This document shows positions 16,969-25,325 of a stretch of DNA of 64,000 bases, piece after piece. Within the stretch, counting starts at the first letter, position 1. Each line of letters opens with the position of its first letter. The DNA is from JBBSHJ01 sp038253135 (lineage in GTDB: Bacteria; Actinomycetota; Actinomycetes; Mycobacteriales; QHCD01): positions 1-64,000 of the forward strand of contig JBBSHJ010000004.1 of NCBI GenBank assembly GCA_038253135.1. The letters run 5' to 3'. The position numbers and the translations under genes were made by a program. The notes beneath the pieces are model-generated. The model was not told where the DNA came from and did no database searches. It saw nothing but the letters and a program-made list of their open reading frames with translations.

Positions 16969-17499
16969 ATGTCGACTCCGGCCCGAACCGAACCCGCCAC
17001 CGCCGCTGCTGCCGTGCGGTTGGCCCGGCCCGAGGAGTACGACGCCGTCGGTGCATTGACCGTGTCGGCCTACGTCGCCGGTGGGCACCTGCCGGCCGGC
17101 GCCGACTACACCGCGGAGCTGCGCGAGGTCGAGCAACGAGCCGCCGCCGACCGCACCGAGGTGCTGGTCGCGCTCGACGAGCAGGGCCGCGTTGCCGGTT
17201 CGGTGACACTTGCGTTTCCCGGCAGCCCGTACGCCGAGGTCAGCCGGGACGGAGAGGCGGAGTTCCGGATGCTCGCGGTCGCACCGCCCGTGAGTGGCCG
17301 AGGCGTCGGTACGACGCTGGTGCGCGCGTGCCTGGCCCGGGCCCGGGCCCGCGGCTGCACCGGCATGGCACTGTCCACCCAGGCGAGCATGGGCGCGGCG
17401 CATCGCATCTACGGCCGGCTCGGCTTCCACCGGGCACCCACGCGCGATTGGTCGCCTGTCCCCGGTGTCGACCTGCACGTCTACGAGCTGGCCCTCTGA
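16969..17499 (+). CDS. GNAT family N-acetyltransferase
   Basis: A 176-residue acetyltransferase. The CoA loop is in FRMLAVAPPVSGRGVGTTLVRACL (R/Q-x2-G-x-G/A as GRGVGT, about 106-111) and the C-terminal strand reads HRIYGRLGFHRAP. The substrate is not predictable. ATG at 16969 was chosen because upstream sequence is shared with the divergent SIS gene promoter. Weak upstream ribosome site. Confidence 0.78.
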   Translation: MSTPARTEPATAAAAVRLARPEEYDAVGALTVSAYVAGGHLPAGADYTAELREVEQRAAADRTEVLVALDEQGRVAGSVTLAFPGSPYAEVSRDGEAEFRMLAVAPPVSGRGVGTTLVRACLARARARGCTGMALSTQASMGAAHRIYGRLGFHRAPTRDWSPVPGVDLHVYELAL

Positions 17500-17575
17500 G
17501 AGCGGCGGCGGCCCTCGCCCGGCTCCGGCATGGCTCCATCTGTCCGTTCATCGCACCGGGTGAGAGCGTGTGCCC

Positions 17576-18220
17576 ATGAATACTCTCGAGGGGGATGTCT
17601 CCGGCGAGGACGGCTCGGCGGGCCGAGCCGGCTACCGCCGGTCGACCCGGTCGCCGCGCGGGGAGGCCCGGCGACGGCAACTGCTCGACCGCGTCACCGA
17701 CGACCTTGCCGCCAACGGCCTGGTGGATTTCTCCCTCCGGCGGGCGGCGCGGGCGGCCGGCACCACGCACAAGGTGTTGCTGTATCACTTCGCCGGGGTC
17801 GACGACCTGCTCGGGCAGGCGATCCTCGAACTGCGCGAGCGGCGCATCGACCGGGCTCTGGCCGCCGCCACCGGCGGCCCGGCGCGACGGCCGCTGGCGG
17901 ACCGGATCCGCGCCCTGTGGCCCATCCTCGTGAGCGAGGAGGCGCGGGTGCTCGATCAGGCGATCGGCCTGACGATCTATGACCCCGACCGCTACGCGAA
18001 TCTGGGGCGGGAGGCGTCGAAGCAGTACCTGCCTGCACTCCTTTCGATGTGCCCCGGGCACTGGGCCGACCAGCGCAAGCTCGAGGTCGCCGAGATGATC
18101 CTGGCGGTCCTCCGGGGGTTCCTCGTGGACGCGCGAACCAGCGGCGACATGGCGGGGGTGGCCGCTGGATTCGAGGCGCTGGCCCGCGCGCTGGACCGGG
18201 AGGAGTCGGCGGACGGATAG
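17576..18220 (+). CDS. TetR family transcriptional regulator
   Basis: About 214 residues. The N-terminal arm is followed by a TetR helix-turn-helix (about 30-75) including LRRAARAAGTTHKVLLYHFAGVDDLL, where the recognition helix and the YHF turn are typical. The C-terminal ligand domain is helical and unspecific. ATG at 17576 is used; GTG at 17570 is possible. A GAACC-N4-GGTTC palindrome lies 50 bases after its stop, before the hydrolase gene it probably controls. Confidence 0.82.
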   Translation: MNTLEGDVSGEDGSAGRAGYRRSTRSPRGEARRRQLLDRVTDDLAANGLVDFSLRRAARAAGTTHKVLLYHFAGVDDLLGQAILELRERRIDRALAAATGGPARRPLADRIRALWPILVSEEARVLDQAIGLTIYDPDRYANLGREASKQYLPALLSMCPGHWADQRKLEVAEMILAVLRGFLVDARTSGDMAGVAAGFEALARALDREESADG

Positions 18221-18270
18221 GCCGGCGCCGGTGTCGCGAGAACGCGACGGAGCTCACCTGGACACGATGC

Positions 18271-18284
18271 GAACCGCATGGTTC
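18271..18284. promoter_or_regulatory. Palindromic operator candidate for the adjacent TetR protein
   Basis: GAACC GCAT GGTTC is a perfect inverted repeat, 52 bases before the hydrolase start at 18336 and 50 bases after the TetR stop. TetR proteins often bind such 5+4+5 or longer palindromes. No -10 element is clear. Confidence 0.45.
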
Positions 18285-18335
18285 ACTTTAGTCAGCATCA
18301 TTTCTTCGCTGGATCTGAGCCACCCGGAGGTCGGC

Positions 18336-19289
18336 ATGGATAGGTCGGTAGAGCGCGAGCAGGTGCGCTTCGTCAGCGGCGGCACCGAGTGTGCCGCCTG
18401 GCACTATCCGGGAGTCAACGGTGGCTGCGTGATCATGGCCGGCGGGTTCGCGGTGCCCAAGGAACCGGGCACCGACCGCTTCGCGGCACGTTTCAACGCT
18501 GCCGGGTACGCCGTACTCGCCTTCGACTTTCGTCGCCTCGGGGACAGCGGCGGCCAACCGCGCCACGTCGTACGGCTGCGCGAACAATTGGCCGACTGGC
18601 GGGCCGCGATCACGTTCGCCGCCACGCTGCCCGACGTCGACCCCGCCAGGCTCGCGATCTGGAGCTTCTCGTTCACCGGCGGGCAGGTCCTTGATGTCGC
18701 GGCCCGCAATCCCGCACTGGCGGCGGCAATCGCGCAGACGCCGAATGCGGATGGCCCGGCCGCCGCTCGTCACGCGGCCCGCCACACCACGCCGCTCGCG
18801 CTGCTGCGGCTCACCGGCCGCGGCATCCTGGACGGGCTCGGCAGCCTCGTCGGCCGCCGGCCGCTGCTGGTGCCGACCACCGGTGAGCGCGGCACCGTCG
18901 CCCTCCTGAGCACCCCCGATGCCCTGGCCGGCTTTCACGCCCACGCGCTCGATCCCGACGGCCGGTATCCCGACTGGCAGCAGGCGGTAGCTGCCCGCTC
19001 CGCGCTGCGCGCCGGCTTGTACCGGCCCGGCCGCTACGCGTCTCGTATCCAGTGCCCGCTGCTCGTGCTCGCGTGCGAGCAGGATCAGTCCGCGCTGGCC
19101 GGGCCCGGCATCCGCGCCGCGCACCGAGCCCCCCGCGGAGAGTTGGTTGTGCTGCCCGGCGGGCATTACGCGCCGTTCATGGACGCGCACGAGCCGGCCG
19201 TCGAGGCCGAGCTGTCCTTCCTGCGCCGGCACCTGCCGGAACCGGCGGATCATTCCGCCCGCGCCGCCGCCGGCTCCACGGCCTACTGA
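18336..19289 (+). CDS. Alpha/beta hydrolase
   Basis: A 317-residue hydrolase. GGAGG lies five bases before ATG at 18336. FDFRRLGDSGGQPRHVV matches the oxyanion region, IWSFSFTGGQVLDVAA holds the nucleophile elbow (G/S-x-S-x-G read as S-F-S-F-T, a variant), Asp lies in ACEQDQSA and His in LPGGHYAPFM. It resembles dipeptidyl-peptidase/DLH-like esterases of unknown substrate. It follows the TetR gene and precedes a second hydrolase by 11 bases, forming a likely regulated pair. Confidence 0.78.
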   Translation: MDRSVEREQVRFVSGGTECAAWHYPGVNGGCVIMAGGFAVPKEPGTDRFAARFNAAGYAVLAFDFRRLGDSGGQPRHVVRLREQLADWRAAITFAATLPDVDPARLAIWSFSFTGGQVLDVAARNPALAAAIAQTPNADGPAAARHAARHTTPLALLRLTGRGILDGLGSLVGRRPLLVPTTGERGTVALLSTPDALAGFHAHALDPDGRYPDWQQAVAARSALRAGLYRPGRYASRIQCPLLVLACEQDQSALAGPGIRAAHRAPRGELVVLPGGHYAPFMDAHEPAVEAELSFLRRHLPEPADHSARAAAGSTAY

Positions 19290-19300
19290 GGCGGGCGGAC

Positions 19301-20155
19301 ATGAGAGAGATCGAGCTGTCGGCGGGGACGATCGAGTACGAGGACACCGGCGGCGACGGGCCGATTATCGTGCTGTTGCACGGGCTGATGATGGACGCCT
19401 CGCTGTGGGACGCACCGATCGCCGATCTGGCCACTCAGCACCGGTGCGTGGCCCCGACCCTCCCGCTGGGCGCGCACCGCCGGGCGATGCATGCCGATGC
19501 CGACCTATCGCTTCCTGGCATCGCGCGGCTGGTCGCAGAGTTCCTCGACCGGCTCGATCTGCGTGAGGTCACCCTCGTCGGCAACGACACCGGCGGCGCG
19601 CTCGTCCAACTGCTCATCGGCCTCATCGCCGGTGGCGCCGCACGGGTGGGACGGGTCGTGCTCGTCTCCTGCGAGGCGTTCGACAACTTCCCGCCGGGGC
19701 TGACCGGCCGGACACTCGTCCTGACCGGCAAGCTCTCGCCGAGGATGTTCGGGCTCTTCATGCAACAGATGCGGCTCCGACCGCTGCGCCGGCTCCCGAT
19801 CGCGTTCGGGTGGCTGACCTTGCGCGGGGACGCCGCGACGTCCCGGTGGATCAAGCCGGTCCTGATGCAGCCGGAGATCCGCCGCGACGCCGTGCGGGCC
19901 CTGCGGGCGGTCGGAGCCGACCCGCGCCTCATGCTCGAGGCGGCTCGATGCCTGCCGAGCTTCAACCGCCCGGCCCTCGTGGTCTGGGCCGGTGCGGACC
20001 GCGTGATGCCGCCCGAGCACGGCCGGCGACTCGCCGAGATCCTGCACGGACGGCTGATCGAGGTGGCGGACACCTACACCCTCATCCCGCTCGACCAGCC
20101 GGCGAGGCTCGCCCGGATCATCCGGGAATTCACCCGCGCGCCCGCAGGCGTCTAG
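19301..20155 (+). CDS. Alpha/beta hydrolase (epoxide hydrolase/haloalkane-like subgroup)
   Basis: A 284-residue hydrolase. IIVLLHGLMMDASLWD is the HG oxyanion motif; the nucleophile elbow is VGNDTGGAL (about 91-99), with Asp in the Ser position, as in haloalkane dehalogenases and epoxide hydrolases. ALVVWAGADRVMPPEHGRRL gives the acid residue. The usual C-terminal His is not obvious: the tail has YTLIPLDQP instead of a His. Its activity is therefore uncertain. It is cotranscribed with the hydrolase at 18336. Confidence 0.75.
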   Translation: MREIELSAGTIEYEDTGGDGPIIVLLHGLMMDASLWDAPIADLATQHRCVAPTLPLGAHRRAMHADADLSLPGIARLVAEFLDRLDLREVTLVGNDTGGALVQLLIGLIAGGAARVGRVVLVSCEAFDNFPPGLTGRTLVLTGKLSPRMFGLFMQQMRLRPLRRLPIAFGWLTLRGDAATSRWIKPVLMQPEIRRDAVRALRAVGADPRLMLEAARCLPSFNRPALVVWAGADRVMPPEHGRRLAEILHGRLIEVADTYTLIPLDQPARLARIIREFTRAPAGV

Positions 20156-20174
20156 GCGGGCGGCTAGCGATGGG

Positions 20175-20711
20175 ATGGTGCGCCGTGGCGGCGGGCCGGT
20201 GACCATGAGGACGGCATCGACCGGTACGACGGTGTCGTCTCTGGATCTGTGCCGCATGGCCGTGCTGATCGTGGGTGATCGCGATGGAGCCGTGGATGTC
20301 GTGCATGATGCGCTCGCCCGTGTGCAGCCGGGCTGGAATGGGCGCAGCCGTGATGACAGGGTGGCCTTGTCCTATGTGCGGCGGGTGATGTTGTCGATCG
20401 CGATAGATGCGGCGCGACGGCGACAGCGCATGCGCGCCCGGGCACCTCTCTTGTTTGAGCGTGACAGCGGGTCCGACCCGGACATCGCGCAGCGGGTCGC
20501 GGTATGGCGCGAGGTCGTGGCGCTGCCGCCGCAGCAGCGGGCCGTTGTCGCGCTGCACTACTACAACGATCTGACGGTCGCCGTCGGCGCTGAGTTGCTC
20601 GGTTGCTCTGAGTCAACCTTCCTGACGCATCTGCGCCGCGCCCGTAAGACGTTGGCCGAGCGGCTGGGCCAGGGCGAGGCGGCGACTTCGGAACGAGGAC
20701 GGGACCGATGA
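20175..20711 (+). CDS. ECF-type RNA polymerase sigma factor (SigE family)
   Basis: A 178-residue sigma factor with regions 2 and 4 only. Region 2 is degenerate but visible as GDRDGAVDVVHDALARV and ALSYVRRVMLSIAID; region 4 reads LPPQQRAVVALHYYNDLTVAVGAELLGCSESTFLTHLRRARKTLAERL. It starts at ATG 20175 or, less likely, 20205. Its stop overlaps the ATG of the next gene by four bases, the usual link to an anti-sigma or partner membrane protein. Confidence 0.82.
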   Translation: MVRRGGGPVTMRTASTGTTVSSLDLCRMAVLIVGDRDGAVDVVHDALARVQPGWNGRSRDDRVALSYVRRVMLSIAIDAARRRQRMRARAPLLFERDSGSDPDIAQRVAVWREVVALPPQQRAVVALHYYNDLTVAVGAELLGCSESTFLTHLRRARKTLAERLGQGEAATSERGRDR

Positions 20712-21290
20712 GCAAGCTTGACGAGGACATTCGCGCCGCGCTGCGGTTGGCCGCGGCGGAATTCGACGACGCGCTCGATCCACCATCGATACCGTCAGCC
20801 CGCCGGCGCACGGTTGGTCGCCGGCTCCTGCGGACGGCAACCCGGCCTGCCGTCCTGGCTGCGGCGGCGGTCGTGTTGGTCGTCGCGGGTGGCGCGGCGG
20901 CGGCGTTCTATGCCCACCACGGGAGTAGGCCGGCGCCCGGCTGCGGCCGGACACCGGCTCAGACTCGATACCCAACACGCGGTTCCCGCCAACCACAGTG
21001 GTGCAGCCTTTAAGGGCCGCCTGCAGGGCCGGATCGTGGGGGGAACGGCGTGCATGTGGCTCGGGGATGGCACCTATCGCATCATCTGGCCGCACGGATA
21101 CACGGCCACCAAGTCGGGTGGGACCATCATTATCCGCGATGATGGTGGCACGGTGGTCGCTCGTTCCGGGGACATGATTCAAGCTGGCGGAGGCTCCATA
21201 CCACCATCCGACTGGAAGCATCCGACCTCGTGCCGCCGAGGAGCCGCAGGCTTTTCGATATTTGATGAGGTGGCCGCATCCACGCCATAA
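20708..21290 (+). pseudogene. Membrane-anchored partner of the ECF sigma factor, frameshifted
   Basis: The first frame from ATG 20708 gives MSKLDEDIRAALRLAAAEFDD, a basic linker and one membrane helix (about 52-72), then loses sense and stops at 21013. The following coding signal is one frame over: an extracellular domain with RIVGGTACMWLGDGTYRIIWPHGYTA and IIIRDDGGTVVARSGD up to 21290. Joined, they make about 190 residues with the layout common for proteins encoded after SigE-family sigma genes. The shift falls near 20925-20945. It may be a sequence error or a true mutation. Confidence 0.65.
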
Positions 21291-21384
21291 GCGGGACAGC
21301 GGGCATGGTCAGCGCTGGGCAGTGTCCGGCCTTCTCGCTTCTTCGAGGCACAGCAGCCTTTGACGGGCCTGTGTCACCGTTTTT

Positions 21385-21702
21385 CTAGTCGTGTAGAATG
21401 CTTAGATTGAAGCCGTCCAGTTCGTACCAGATGTCGGTATAATGGAACGACGAACAGTTACCGCAAAAACCTAAGATAGTGCCGAGCGCTCCGACGGTAG
21501 TGTCGCTGGCGTACTGATAGGTCGGTCCGCCGCTGTCCCCGTAGTAAGCAACTTGCACATCGACCTTTGGCGCACGACTTAGGTGACACTTCTTCTTATT
21601 ATTGTCGGTAACGCCGTTGTCTGTCCAGCCCTTCACACAGATGTCTGCATTGGTGACGATAGCGGCGACTAAGGCAGTCGAATAGCCAGACGCGCGGACG
21701 CG
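21385..21702 (-). pseudogene. Trypsin-like serine protease, C-terminal fragment
   Basis: The open stretch from 21702 to 21385 encodes about 105 residues containing AYYGDSGGPTYQY, the catalytic-Ser motif GDSGGP of S1 proteases, then GTILGFCGNCSSFHYTDIWYEL, the usual C-terminal beta strands. The His and Asp of the triad and any signal peptide are missing because an in-frame stop lies at 21703-21705. Base composition is lower in GC than its neighbours (AATAATAAGAAGAAG around 21590), pointing to recent transfer. Relatives are secreted streptogrisin-like or S1 family members; closer assignment is not possible. Confidence 0.65.
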
Positions 21703-21746
21703 TTAGCCGTTGTGGCCTACCGGGACTGCCGCGAGCGAGCGACCGC

Positions 21747-22815
21747 TCAGGACCGCTCGTGAAGCGTCCGCAACACGAATTCGGCGAACAGGCTGTTGGC
21801 CCACCCGAACCACTGCCGGCTGAATCGCTCCGGCTCGTCCACGTCGAAGCTCTCATGCATCAGCCCGGTGCCCGCCGTCGTCGCGAGCAGCACGTCGATC
21901 AGCGCCGCCCGCTCGCCGCTGGACGTCGAGGTGCTGCCTTGCATCGACAGCGCGATCGGCCAGACCCAGCCGCGCTCGGTGTGCGGACTGCCGATCCGCT
22001 GCGCCCGAACTGGTCGATGCCGACGCGGATCTCATCGGCCAAGGCCGCCGCCTCGGTCGCCAGCGCATCGTCGCGGAAGACCTGGCGGGCGATGCGGCCG
22101 AGTTGGTGGAGGCTGACGGCGGCGAACATGTTGGCCGGGACCAGGTAACCGTACGTGCAGGCGTCATCGCTCGGCCGGAATCCCGACCACACCATGCCGG
22201 TCTCGGCGCACTGCGCGCCGCGGCCGTCGCGGACCAGCGTTTCGGTGGGCGGCAGGTGGTCGCCGGAGCGCTCGAAGCGGGTACGGCGAGGACGCCTCGT
22301 GCCGTTGCTCGGTGCGCATCACCGACACGATCGAGGCAAGCATCCGGTGTACGGCGTCGTCGAGATGCTCGACCGAAGCGGTCAGCTCCCACAGCCGGTG
22401 CGCGAGCCGGATCGGGTAGCACAGCGAATCGAGCTCGTACTTGCGCTCCCACACCCAGGGGCCCTGCACCGGCCGGTCCTCGTGCACCCGGGCGCCGGAG
22501 GCCGACTCGTTGAACGCGTTGGCGTAGGGGTCGATCGCGATCTGTGCGGCGTGTCGTCTGACCACCCCGGCGAGCATCCGGTGGATCTGTGGATCGTCGA
22601 CCGCGAAGCGCAGGTAGGGCTCGACCTGCGCTGCGGAGTCACGCAGCCACATGGCCGGGATGTCCCCCGACCACGAAGATGGAACCGTCGGTCGCCGGCC
22701 GGACGGTCGTCTCGAGCGAGCTGCGCAGCGCCGCCTCGAAGGTGGCGAGCAGATCGTCCCGGTCCGGCCAGGCCTCGATGACGCGGTCGACCACCGCCGC
22801 CACAGGGTCGCTCAC
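21747..22815 (-). pseudogene. GH125 exo-alpha-mannosidase, three lesions
   Basis: Four pieces of one glycoside hydrolase family 125 protein are spread over three frames. GTG at 22815 follows GGAGG and opens VSDPVAAVVDRVIEAWPD. A shift in the C5 run at 22664-22668 leads to IPAMWLRDSAAQVEPYLRF, the GH125 signature. A second shift in the G3 run near 22279 leads to CAETGMVWSGFRPSDDAC and YGYLVPANMFAAV. Near 22005 about 80-100 residues are absent before IGSPHTERGWVWPIALS and the C-terminus MHESFDVDEPERF. Intact members are about 430 residues and release alpha-1,6-linked mannose. The first two lesions could be sequencing slips; the internal deletion could not. Confidence 0.8.
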
Positions 22816-22903
22816 CACCGTGCCTCCGCCCGCGCGCGTGCGTCCGAGGTCACTCGCTCACCGCAATCAGGTCGCCGATGCGGCGGGCCGGCCGGCTCGC
22901 GCG

Positions 22904-24037
22904 TCAGTGGCCGTGGCGATCGCCCGATCCGCGCGCCTCCGACTCCAACCACGCGGCGGAGCGCAGCCGCGCGGCGACGGCCGCCGCGTCGTACGCCGGG
23001 CCGTCGATCTCGAAGTCCTCGAGCGCCTCGAGCAGGCGCCGCCGCGCCGTACGCCGGTCGGGGCCCCAGGCGGCCACCTCGGCCAGCAGCGGCTCGTAAT
23101 ACGGCGCGAGGCGGTCGCCCTTGCGATAGCTGGCATGCACCCGGATGCCGTCGCCGTCCGGGGCGTGCCACCGAGCGATCCGCACCGGCTCGATGGTCCC
23201 GACGGCCGAGACCCGCGCCGACACGGCGTAGCCGCCGTCGGTCGGGTCGTCGCCGGGCCGGAACGCGTCCGGATCCAGTGCAGGATCGTCGTCGGCGGCG
23301 ATCGAGAGCTGCTGCTCGACGAGGTCGAGGCCGGTGACGAGTTCGGTGACGGAGTGCCCGATCTGCAAGCGGTCACGGGACGTCACGAAGGCGGGCACGT
23401 CCCGCTGCGGCCCCGTCAGTGCGAGATCGACGGTGGCCAGCCCCACCAACCCGACGGCCTCACCGAAGCGGGCCGCAGCGTGCTCGGCGACCGCCCGCAC
23501 AGGGTCGGGGATCGCGGCCGGCGCCTCGACCACCGTCGGACGGTCGGCCGCCTGCAGCGTGACCGTGCGGGTGCCGAGGACGAGGACCTGGCCGTCGCCG
23601 AGACCCAGCAGCTGCACCTCGAGATCCGCTGGTACGCCGTCCGGCGCGGCGGGCAGCTCGGCCCCGGCAAGCGCCGCCGCCTGGCGGGCGGCATCGGTGC
23701 GCACCGAGAGGGTCGCCGGCCCCGGGCCGATCCAGGTGAGTCCGGCTGCCGTCACCGCTGCCGCGGCGGCGGGCTCCTCGGCCACGAACGCCCGCCCGGG
23801 GTGCAGCGCCTCGGCGCCAGCGACCTCGGCGGCCTCGATCAGCCGCTCGACGTCGTTGTAGGACTCGTCGGCGTCGGTCCCGCCGAGCAGGATCGCCTCG
23901 TCGGCCAGCCGGGTATGCATCGCATGGCGATCGGCGTCCGAGTGGACGGTGACCGCCTTGACCCCGAGCCGGTGGCAGGTGCGCATGACCCGGCAGGCGA
24001 TCAGCCCGCGGTCGGCGACCAGCACGCTCTCGAACAC
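22904..24037 (-). CDS. Biotin-carboxylase-like protein lacking the ATP-grasp lid
   Basis: A 377-residue protein. Residues 1-115 are a biotin-carboxylase N-domain (VFESVLVADRGLIACRVMRT, then DEAILLGG and EALHPGRAFVAEEP). The chain then jumps from WIGPGP to VQLLGLGDGQVLVLG, so the B-domain with the Gly-rich ATP loop seen in true carboxylases is missing, and the catalytic EVNTRLQVEH block is replaced by RDRLQIGHSVTELVTGLDL. The C-domain is present (residues about 255-365). It starts at GTG 24037, after GGCGG. It is uninterrupted, so a non-catalytic or altered role is possible. M. tuberculosis has a biotinylated protein (TB7.3) at the equivalent place beside sigH. Confidence 0.75.
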   Translation of the reverse strand: MFESVLVADRGLIACRVMRTCHRLGVKAVTVHSDADRHAMHTRLADEAILLGGTDADESYNDVERLIEAAEVAGAEALHPGRAFVAEEPAAAAAVTAAGLTWIGPGPATLSVRTDAARQAAALAGAELPAAPDGVPADLEVQLLGLGDGQVLVLGTRTVTLQAADRPTVVEAPAAIPDPVRAVAEHAAARFGEAVGLVGLATVDLALTGPQRDVPAFVTSRDRLQIGHSVTELVTGLDLVEQQLSIAADDDPALDPDAFRPGDDPTDGGYAVSARVSAVGTIEPVRIARWHAPDGDGIRVHASYRKGDRLAPYYEPLLAEVAAWGPDRRTARRRLLEALEDFEIDGPAYDAAAVAARLRSAAWLESEARGSGDRHGH

Positions 24038-24163
24038 CCTGGCCGCCTCTCTCGGTCTCGCCCGTGCCTGCGGCTGTCCCCGTCCATGCCAGAATCTATC
24101 CACCCGCACGGACAGCCACCGGCCGCCCCACGACGGGCGGCGTACAGAGAGGGAGAGCACCCG

Positions 24164-24238
24164 ATGGCGAAGAGCGCCCGCAAGCGCAAGGCCCGCCGCA
24201 AGAACCGCGCCAACCACGGCAAGCGGCCCAACAGCTGA
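24164..24238 (+). CDS. 50S ribosomal protein bL37
   Basis: A 24-residue, highly basic peptide, too short for ordinary ORF calling: it begins MAKSARKRKARRKNR and ends NHGKRPNS. This size and the Asn-His-Gly-Lys-Arg-Pro-Asn ending match bL37, the small actinobacterial large-subunit protein seen in Mycobacterium ribosome structures. GGGAG lies eight bases upstream. It stands between the biotin-carboxylase-like gene (divergent) and rshA (convergent). Confidence 0.85.
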   Translation: MAKSARKRKARRKNRANHGKRPNS

Positions 24239-24267
24239 CTCCGAGCGCGCCGGCGCCCGGTCAGGTT

Positions 24268-24651
24268 TCAGTCGTCGGTCGGCGCCGGGCCGGAGCCGAA
24301 TTGACCCGTCTCGAGGCGGCCCGACTCGGATTGGACGGTCTCGAACCGGGCGGACTCGACCGTTCCCGACTCGAGGTGCACCGACGCGAGACGGGTGCGG
24401 ACCGACTTGCGCAGCGTGTCCGGCGCCTTCTCGCCCCCGCACTTGCGACGTACCAGCTCCTTGACCTCGTGCAGCACCCCGACGTATTCCAGGCATGGCG
24501 AGCAGGCGTCGAGGTGATCGGCGATCGCCGAGCGCCGCGTGTCGTCGCACTCGTCATCCAGGAAGCGGTAAACGTCGGTCAGGATCGCCGCACACTCGGT
24601 GGGTACGACGGTCGTGCCGTCATCGGTGCCCTGATCGAAACCCGCGGTCAT
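24268..24651 (-). CDS. rshA: Zinc-binding anti-sigma factor RshA/RsrA
   Basis: A 127-residue redox-sensing anti-sigma factor. His46, Cys50 and Cys53 (in HLDACSPCLEY) form the H-x3-C-x2-C ZAS motif; Cys20 and Cys35 could add a further ligand. In the family, disulfide stress releases zinc and frees the partner sigma factor. Residues about 90-127 form an unusual acidic tail with repeated Glu-Ser-Gly and Phe/Leu-Glu-Thr units. Its ATG overlaps the stop of sigH (ATGA), so the two are translationally coupled. Confidence 0.9.
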   Translation of the reverse strand: MTAGFDQGTDDGTTVVPTECAAILTDVYRFLDDECDDTRRSAIADHLDACSPCLEYVGVLHEVKELVRRKCGGEKAPDTLRKSVRTRLASVHLESGTVESARFETVQSESGRLETGQFGSGPAPTDD

Positions 24652-25325
24652 GACCGGCTCCCCTCGACCGAACCGCTGACACCACTGGATTCGGCATCGG
24701 GAGGATCAGTGGGCACGGGACGAGTGAATCCCCGATCTCGGGCGTAGTCGGCCAGCCGCTCCTGCAGGGCGCGGCGGCCACGGTGCAGCCGGGACATCAC
24801 GGTGCCGATCGGCGTCCCCATGATCTCGGCGATCTCCTTGTAGGCAAAGCCTTCGACGTCGGCAAGGTAGACGGCCAGCCGGAAGTCCTCGGGGAGTTCC
24901 TGCAGCGCGTCCTTGACGTCTGAGTCAGGCAGGTGATCGAGCGCCTCGACCTCGGCGGACTTCAGCCCGCTCGACGTGTGCGACTCGGCCGCGGCGATCT
25001 GCCAGTCCTCGATCTGCTCGGTCATGGACTGCTGCGGCTGGCGCTGGCGCTTGCGGTATCCGTTGATGAAGGTGTTGGTCAGGATCCGGTAGAGCCAGGC
25101 CTTGAGGTTGGTGCCCTCCCGGAACTGGTGGAAGGCGGCGTAGGCCTTGACGAACGTCTCCTGCACCAGATCCTCGGCGTCCGCCGGGTTGCGGGTCATT
25201 CGCATCGCGGCCGCGTAGAGCTGGTCGAGGAAGGGCAGCGCGTCGCGCTCGAACCGCGCACGTCGCTGCTCGGCCGTCTCCTCCGGAGCTCGTTCCGTCT
25301 CCTCGCTGACCGACTGGTCCGACAC
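24648..25325 (-). CDS. sigH: RNA polymerase sigma factor SigH/SigR
   Basis: A 225-residue ECF sigma factor for disulfide and heat stress. Region 2 includes RMTRNPADAEDLVQETFVKAY and NLKAWLYRILTNTFINGYRK; region 4 includes LPEDFRLAVYLADVEGFAYKEIAEIMGTPIGTVMSRLHRGR. The start GTG at 25325, four bases behind AGGAGG, gives VSDQSVSEE and was chosen over the much longer open frame. Regulation by the next gene product, RshA, is established for the family. The region upstream is described separately. Confidence 0.92.
   Translation of the reverse strand: MSDQSVSEETERAPEETAEQRRARFERDALPFLDQLYAAAMRMTRNPADAEDLVQETFVKAYAAFHQFREGTNLKAWLYRILTNTFINGYRKRQRQPQQSMTEQIEDWQIAAAESHTSSGLKSAEVEALDHLPDSDVKDALQELPEDFRLAVYLADVEGFAYKEIAEIMGTPIGTVMSRLHRGRRALQERLADYARDRGFTRPVPTDPPDAESSGVSGSVEGSRS

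Noticed and set aside
24239..24290. Inverted repeat CCGGCGCC between bL37 and rshA as a terminator
   Set aside because: One arm lies inside the rshA coding region and the loop is long; not convincing.
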